Position numbers and translations under genes: made by a program. Positions 5,380-9,527 of a DNA stretch of 9,527 nucleotides are shown here, in pieces (position 1 is the stretch's first letter; every line of letters starts with the position of its first letter). The stretch spans positions 1 to 9,527 of the forward strand of contig JAUXBI010000042.1 of NCBI GenBank assembly GCA_030619435.1, written 5' to 3'. The notes beneath the pieces are model-generated. The model saw only the letters and a program-made list of their open reading frames with translations. It was not told the origin of the DNA and ran no database searches. This DNA is from Syntrophaceae bacterium (lineage in GTDB: Bacteria; Desulfobacterota; Syntrophia; Syntrophales; UBA2210).

Positions 5380-8073
5380 TCAAGCTGCTTCTATCTTTAC
5401 CGCGCAGACCTTGTACTCAGGAATCTTTCCTACAGGGTCAAGCGCTGGATTGGTAAGAAGATTTACAGCGGCCTCACTGAAGTGGAAGTTCATGAATATA
5501 GTTCCCTCAGGCGGGGTCTCGACCACACTGGCCTTTACTTTAAGACTGCCACGCCTTGAAGTGACGGTTATAAAGTCGTCTTTTCTGATACCCAGCTACT
5601 CTGCGACTATGGGGTCTATCTCTGCCAGACTCTCTGGATATTTTTCATTGAGCCCCTCGCTCCTTCTTGTCATGGTTGCCGTATGGAAGTGATAGAGGAC
5701 CCGCCCGGTTGTAAGAATAAACGGATATTGTTCATCCGGCAATTCCTCCGAAGGTCTGTAATCTATCGCGGAAAAGAGTCCCAATCCTCTGGAGAACTTA
5801 TCTTTGTGCAGGTATTTTGTCCCCGGATGTTCCGTATTGGGGCAGGGCCACTGGAGACCTTCTTCTTCTATTCGCTCATAGGTAATGCCTGCGTAGCTGG
5901 GAGTCAGGCCATTTATCTCGTCCATGATCTCTTCAGCGGAAGAGTACTCCATGGTGTAGTTCATCTTTGTCGCCAGTTCGGAAATTATCTGCCAGTCAGC
6001 CTTCGCCTCACCGGGTGCCTCGACGGCCTTTCTTATGCGTTGTACTCTTCTTTCAGTATTGGAAAAGGTGCCGTCTTTCTCCGCGAAACATGCCGAAGGC
6101 AACACAACATCGGCAAGTTGCGCTGTTTCAGTGAGAAAAATATCCTGTACAACAAGGATGTCAAGGTTTTTAAGGGATGCTTCAACGTGGGTGAGATCAG
6201 GGTCACTGATCATCGGATTTTCGCCCATGATGTAGAGGCCTTTAAGGTCTCCATTATGGGCAGCGTCCATGATTTCCATAATGGTCAGCCCCGGTTTTGC
6301 AGGCAGTGAAACATCCCATGCCTTTTCAAATTTGGCTCTTGCTTCATCACTGGCAACCTGTTGATATGCCGGAAGCACATTGGGAAGCGCACCCATGTCA
6401 CAGGCTCCCTGGACATTATTCTGGCCCCTGAGCGGGTTGACTCCACCGCCTTCTACGCCGACGTTGCCGCACAGCATTGCCAGATTGGCGCAGGATTTAA
6501 CGGCATCTGTTCCGTGCGTATGTTGTGTTATACCCATGGTGTAAAGGATGGCTGCCCTTTCCGCTTCTCCGTATATGCGTGCCGCTATCCTTATATCATC
6601 TGCGGGTACGCCTGATATCTCCTCCACATATTCGGGGGTATATTTCTCTATAGTTTCTTTAAAGGCATCAAACCCCTCGGTACGCGTTTCTATGTATTCC
6701 TTCGCGAGAAGACCTTCGTTCAGAATGACGTTCATCAGACCGCTGAGAACCAACACATTTGTTCCCGGTTTCGGACGGAGCCAGATATTTGCGTACTTTA
6801 CAAGCGGGATCTTGCGTGGGTCTACAACGATAAGTTTTGCGCCCTGTTGTCGTACAGCGCGTTTGATACGCGAACCGATTACGGGATGGTTTTCCGTCGT
6901 GTTGGTTCCTATCGCGAGAATCGCATCTGTAAATTCTATCTCTTCGATAGAATTGGTCATTGCTCCTGATCCGAATGTGGCAGCCAGACCGGCTACCGTG
7001 ACGGAGTGTCAGAGACGGGCGCAGTGATCGACATTGTTTGTCCCGATCACCGCTCTCATAAATTTCTGGAAGAGATAGTTTTCCTCGTTGGTACAGCGTG
7101 CCGAGGAGAGTCCCGCAATACTGTCAGGGCCGTTTTTCTTTTTTATGGAGGCAAATTTTTCTGCGATATAGCTGTAAGTCTCTTCCCAGCTTGCTTCTTT
7201 CAGCTCTCCGTCCCTGCGAATAAGAGGTGTTTTCAGGCGGTCGGGACTGTCTATGAAATTCATCCCGAACCTGCCCTTGGAACAGAGCATTCCCTGATTG
7301 GGTTTGTCATAATCTCTGTTCGTTGTGACTTTGACGACCTTTCCATCGTTGATGTTAAGGTCCATCTGGCATCCAACTCCGCAATAGGGGCAAGTCGTGC
7401 GCACCTTTTCCAATTCCCACGGGCGCCCCTGGAATCTTGCCTGTTTGAATGTCAGGGCGCCGACGGGACATACGTCGACACATGCTCCGCAGAATACACA
7501 TTCGGAATCTATGTAATCTGTATCGAAGGCTGGACCGACCTTGGCGTTGGAGCCGCGCATCGAGAAGTCAAGAACCTCATGAACCTGTATCTCATTACAG
7601 ACCCGGACGCATTTTCCACAGAGGATACATTTGTTAAGATCCCTCTGTATCATGGAATTCGTATCTTCTATTTCATATCCTGGAGAGTCGATATCAAAAC
7701 GGGGTTTTTCAATGCCGAGTTCATACACAAGATCCTGAAGTTCGCAGTCTCCGTTCTTTTCACACTGGAGACAGTTATGATCTCCGGAGGACCACAAAAG
7801 TTCCACCACCAGCTTCCTGGCGTTCATCACTCTTTCCGTGTTGGTCATTACCATCATTCCCTGACTTACGGGCATGCAGCACGACGCCACAAGGGACCGG
7901 GCATTCTCCACTTCCACAACACATACCCTGCAGGCGCCCACATTGGTGGTTCCCTTGTAGTAGCAGAGGGTGGGGATGTGTATGCCGTTTTCTCCTGCTA
8001 CTTCGAGAATAGTCTGTCCCGGAGATGCCTCCAATTTTTTGCCATCAATAGTTAAAGAAATTTTCTGATCCAT
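5380..8073 (-). CDS. Selenocysteine-containing formate dehydrogenase, catalytic (alpha) subunit with NuoG-like N-terminus; extra in-frame UAG
   Basis: The enzyme oxidises formate to CO2 at a Mo or W bis-pterin site and passes electrons along Fe-S clusters. There is no Tat signal, so it is cytoplasmic. In order it has a 2Fe-2S domain (Cys37, 48, 51, 65), a His/Cys cluster (H99, C101, C104, C110), two 4Fe-4S motifs (CILCGKC at 149-155 and CVFCGAC at 192-198, each closed by a fourth Cys), and the pterin-domain cluster CPYCGVGC (228-235) with Cys264. Codon 355 is UGA in the context CARL-U-HS, the active-site selenocysteine, with a SECIS hairpin 11 nt downstream. The frame then stays open to UAG at codon 826 and continues for 71 more family-typical residues, including [12 protein letters not shown] and PEYK of the pterin dinucleotide-binding domain, to a TGA. 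Read through both codons it is 897 residues, a normal size. AAGGAG precedes the ATG. Whether the UAG is decoded, a mutation or an error is open. Confidence 0.9.
5596..5598 (-). other. In-frame UAG at codon 826 of the formate dehydrogenase gene
   Basis: The codon lies between IDPIVAE and LGIRKDDF in the C-terminal pterin dinucleotide-binding domain, where family members usually carry a variable, often charged residue. Ending here would remove 71 conserved-looking residues. The downstream frame is intact. Candidate readings are pyrrolysine insertion, suppression, a recent nonsense mutation from GAG, AAG or CAG, or a base-calling error. UAG ends three other genes in this window, so it is not reserved for recoding. 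Confidence 0.85.
6979..6997 (-). promoter_or_regulatory. Bacterial SECIS element for selenocysteine insertion
   Basis: Read on the - strand, GGTAGCC and GGCTGCC form a 7-bp stem (one G-T pair) closed by the loop GGTCT, starting 11 nt after the UGA. Spacing, stem length and the GGUCU loop match the SelB-binding hairpin known from E. coli fdhF. It overlaps coding sequence (TVAGLAAT), as bacterial SECIS elements do. It directs SelB with selenocysteyl-tRNA to the UGA. Confidence 0.93.
7009..7011 (-). other. Selenocysteine UGA, codon 355 of formate dehydrogenase
   Basis: The UGA replaces the active-site Cys/Sec of the formate dehydrogenase family in the context DHCARL-U-HSVTVAG. It is followed by the conserved His and by a SECIS hairpin. 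It should not be annotated as a stop; doing so splits the gene into two false halves. Confidence 0.95.
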
Positions 8074-8110
8074 TTTGCACTCCTTTGTTATACTTCCAGC
8101 TCTGAGTAGT

Positions 8111-9526
8111 CTACACCTCGGCGTCGCACCTGAGGCAACGGGACGCCTCTTTGATGGCCTCTTCTATTTCATAGCCAAGTTCTACTTCTTTGAAGTTTGT
8201 TTTCCTCTCCATAGCGTCCAGTTCCGGCATCGCGGCCTGGGGTTGTTCCTCTGTCTCTTCATCGATTTCAAATGGTATATCGATGAATTCTTCCGCCGGC
8301 GCTTCCCATGGGGATTCTCCGTTTCCGGCGCGTATGGCGTCATCGATATCTTCAGCGGCCTGGTGCCCTGCCGCGATGGCGCCGACGGCTGTCCAAGGTC
8401 CCGTTACCGCGTCACCGCCCGCGAAGAACCTTTCACTTGTGGTCCGGGATTTGCTTCCTTCGGCTATATCAAAACACTCCCACTTGTTAACCGAGACGTC
8501 GCTTCCCTCCGGCACGAATGAAAGATCCGGGGTCTGACCGATGGCGGCTATAACAGCATCAACATCAAGGGTAAATTCGGATCCTTCAACGACAACAGGC
8601 CTTCTCCTTCCGCTGTTGTCGAAATCTCCGGTCTTCATCCTTTCACAGGTGATTCCGCTTACCCTGCCGCTTGCTTCGACAATTTTCTTGGGGGCCACGA
8701 AGTACTCGATCTTTATACCCTCATGTTCTGCCGCGATTATCTCTTCCTCAGCTGCGGGCATATCCTGACGTGTTCTGCGGTACAGTATGGTAACATCCGC
8801 GCCCAGCCGGACGGCGCACCTGGCGGCGTCAATGGCGGAGTTGCCTCCCCCGATGACCGCGACCTTGGTGCCGAGGGACTTTTCGCCCTTCAACCAGGCA
8901 TCTTCGTTGAGATTAAAGTCTCTCAGGAATTCGACGCCGCCGAAAACGCCCGCCATATCCTCGCCGTCAACTCTCATTCTCTGGCTTTTGTGTGCTCCGG
9001 GCGCCAGATAGATGTAGTCGTATTTCTTGCCGACGTCTTCAAAGGAGATGTCTCTGCCGACGCGGGTATTGCACTGTATCTCCACTCCCAGGGCCCTTAT
9101 GTCATCGATTTCGCCCGTGAGGATCTCCCGGGGGAGCCTGTACGAAGGAATGCCGTAGCGGGTCATGCCGCCCGGTTCGGGGAGTTCCTCAAAAACGGTC
9201 ACCTGGTATCCGCGCAGGGCCAGATCCTTCGCGGCGGTGAGACCGGCTGGTCCGGCGCCGACAATAGCGATCTTTTCATCCCTGTCGAGGGGCACAGGAT
9301 TCACTGCCGGACGGCTGGCGTTGTCGGTGATAAACCTCTTGATAAACTTGATGGCAAGCGTTTCATCCAGTGTGCTGCGTCTGCATTTGGACTGACACTG
9401 GTGATCGCAGACCCTGCCGCAGATGGCGGGGAAGGGATTAGTCTTCATCATGACCTTGTAGGCGTCGTCAAATCTCTTCGCGCGAACAAGCGCCATGTAT
9501 TGCGGAACATCCATCCCGATCGGACA
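8111..9526 (-). CDS. GltD-like FAD/NAD(P)-dependent oxidoreductase (partial, N-terminus outside window)
   Basis: This flavoprotein resembles the small subunit of glutamate synthase and NfnB/SfrB-type electron-transfer subunits. The frame is open to the window edge, with CPIG just before the ATG at 9514, so that Met is internal. Numbering from it, visible elements are the 4Fe-4S Cys set CGRVCDHQCQSKC (32-44), an FAD-binding VGAGPAGL (85-92), a NAD(P)-binding IGGGNSAIDAAR (221-232) with LYRR, the C-terminal FAD motif FFAGGDAV (363-370), and a closing CLRC pair (460, 463). An acidic stretch at 407-425 precedes the end. The stop is TAG; reading through it would meet another stop before leaving the next gene, so it is a genuine end. 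It lies 37 bases before formate dehydrogenase in one operon, so it probably exchanges electrons between that enzyme's clusters and NAD(P). In related loci a NuoF-like part is often upstream or fused; that lies outside view. Glutamate synthesis is less likely here. Confidence 0.93.
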   Translation of the reverse strand, partial: CPIGMDVPQYMALVRAKRFDDAYKVMMKTNPFPAICGRVCDHQCQSKCRRSTLDETLAIKFIKRFITDNASRPAVNPVPLDRDEKIAIVGAGPAGLTAAKDLALRGYQVTVFEELPEPGGMTRYGIPSYRLPREILTGEIDDIRALGVEIQCNTRVGRDISFEDVGKKYDYIYLAPGAHKSQRMRVDGEDMAGVFGGVEFLRDFNLNEDAWLKGEKSLGTKVAVIGGGNSAIDAARCAVRLGADVTILYRRTRQDMPAAEEEIIAAEHEGIKIEYFVAPKKIVEASGRVSGITCERMKTGDFDNSGRRRPVVVEGSEFTLDVDAVIAAIGQTPDLSFVPEGSDVSVNKWECFDIAEGSKSRTTSERFFAGGDAVTGPWTAVGAIAAGHQAAEDIDDAIRAGNGESPWEAPAEEFIDIPFEIDEETEEQPQAAMPELDAMERKTNFKEVELGYEIEEAIKEASRCLRCDAEV

Positions 9527-9527
9527 C

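Noticed and set aside
6960..7011. Formate dehydrogenase as a frameshifted or split pseudogene at this junction
   Set aside because: There is no frame change; the only interruption is a UGA at the catalytic position with a SECIS hairpin, so it is selenocysteine.
7012..8055. Long open frame on the + strand opposite formate dehydrogenase (and similar ones at 5683-6309 and 8075-8537)
   Set aside because: These are antisense shadows of conserved coding sequence; their translations show no recognisable domain.
8111..8113. UAG at the end of the GltD-like gene as a recoded codon
   Set aside because: The product already ends with the family-typical CLRCDAEV, and the read-through frame soon stops and is out of frame with the next gene.

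Overview
The window reads as chromosomal DNA of an anaerobic bacterium, most likely a sulfate-reducing or syntrophic Desulfobacterota (former Deltaproteobacteria). That placement is inferred from a selenocysteine-dependent NuoG-like formate dehydrogenase, a GltD-like flavoprotein partner, a formate/nitrite channel, and a polar amino acid ABC transporter with fused permeases. No rRNA, tRNA, mobile element or CRISPR array is visible. No stretch over 300 bases lacks a gene.

Left part (1-3433, + strand): an amino acid ABC importer. It holds the C-terminal two thirds of the ATPase (its start lies before the window), a secreted family 3 solute-binding protein, and one long permease ORF carrying two HisM/HisQ-type permease domains. 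A strong intrinsic terminator sits between the binding protein and permease genes. A second terminator follows the permease.

Right part (3456-9526, - strand, read right to left): a formate module that converges on the transporter. In transcription order it has a GltD-like FAD/NAD(P) oxidoreductase (start beyond the window), a formate dehydrogenase catalytic subunit, an 80-aa DUF4177-like protein, a formate/nitrite family channel, a membrane-anchored OB-fold-like protein, and a previously uncalled 47-aa hydrophobic peptide. The likely logic is formate entry through the channel, cytoplasmic oxidation to CO2 by the dehydrogenase, and electron transfer through the Fe-S chain to the flavoprotein and NAD(P).

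The most notable signals are recoding signals. The formate dehydrogenase gene is interrupted by an in-frame UGA at the active-site position, followed 11 nt later by a textbook bacterial SECIS hairpin, so it is a selenoprotein. The same gene also has an in-frame UAG at codon 826, after which 71 codons of intact, family-typical C-terminal domain continue in frame. This is a pyrrolysine or read-through candidate, a recent nonsense mutation, or a sequencing error. UAG also ends three other genes here. One of these, the channel gene, stays in frame through its UAG into the next gene. UAG therefore appears to work as an ordinary stop in at least some places, and the pyrrolysine reading remains unproven.
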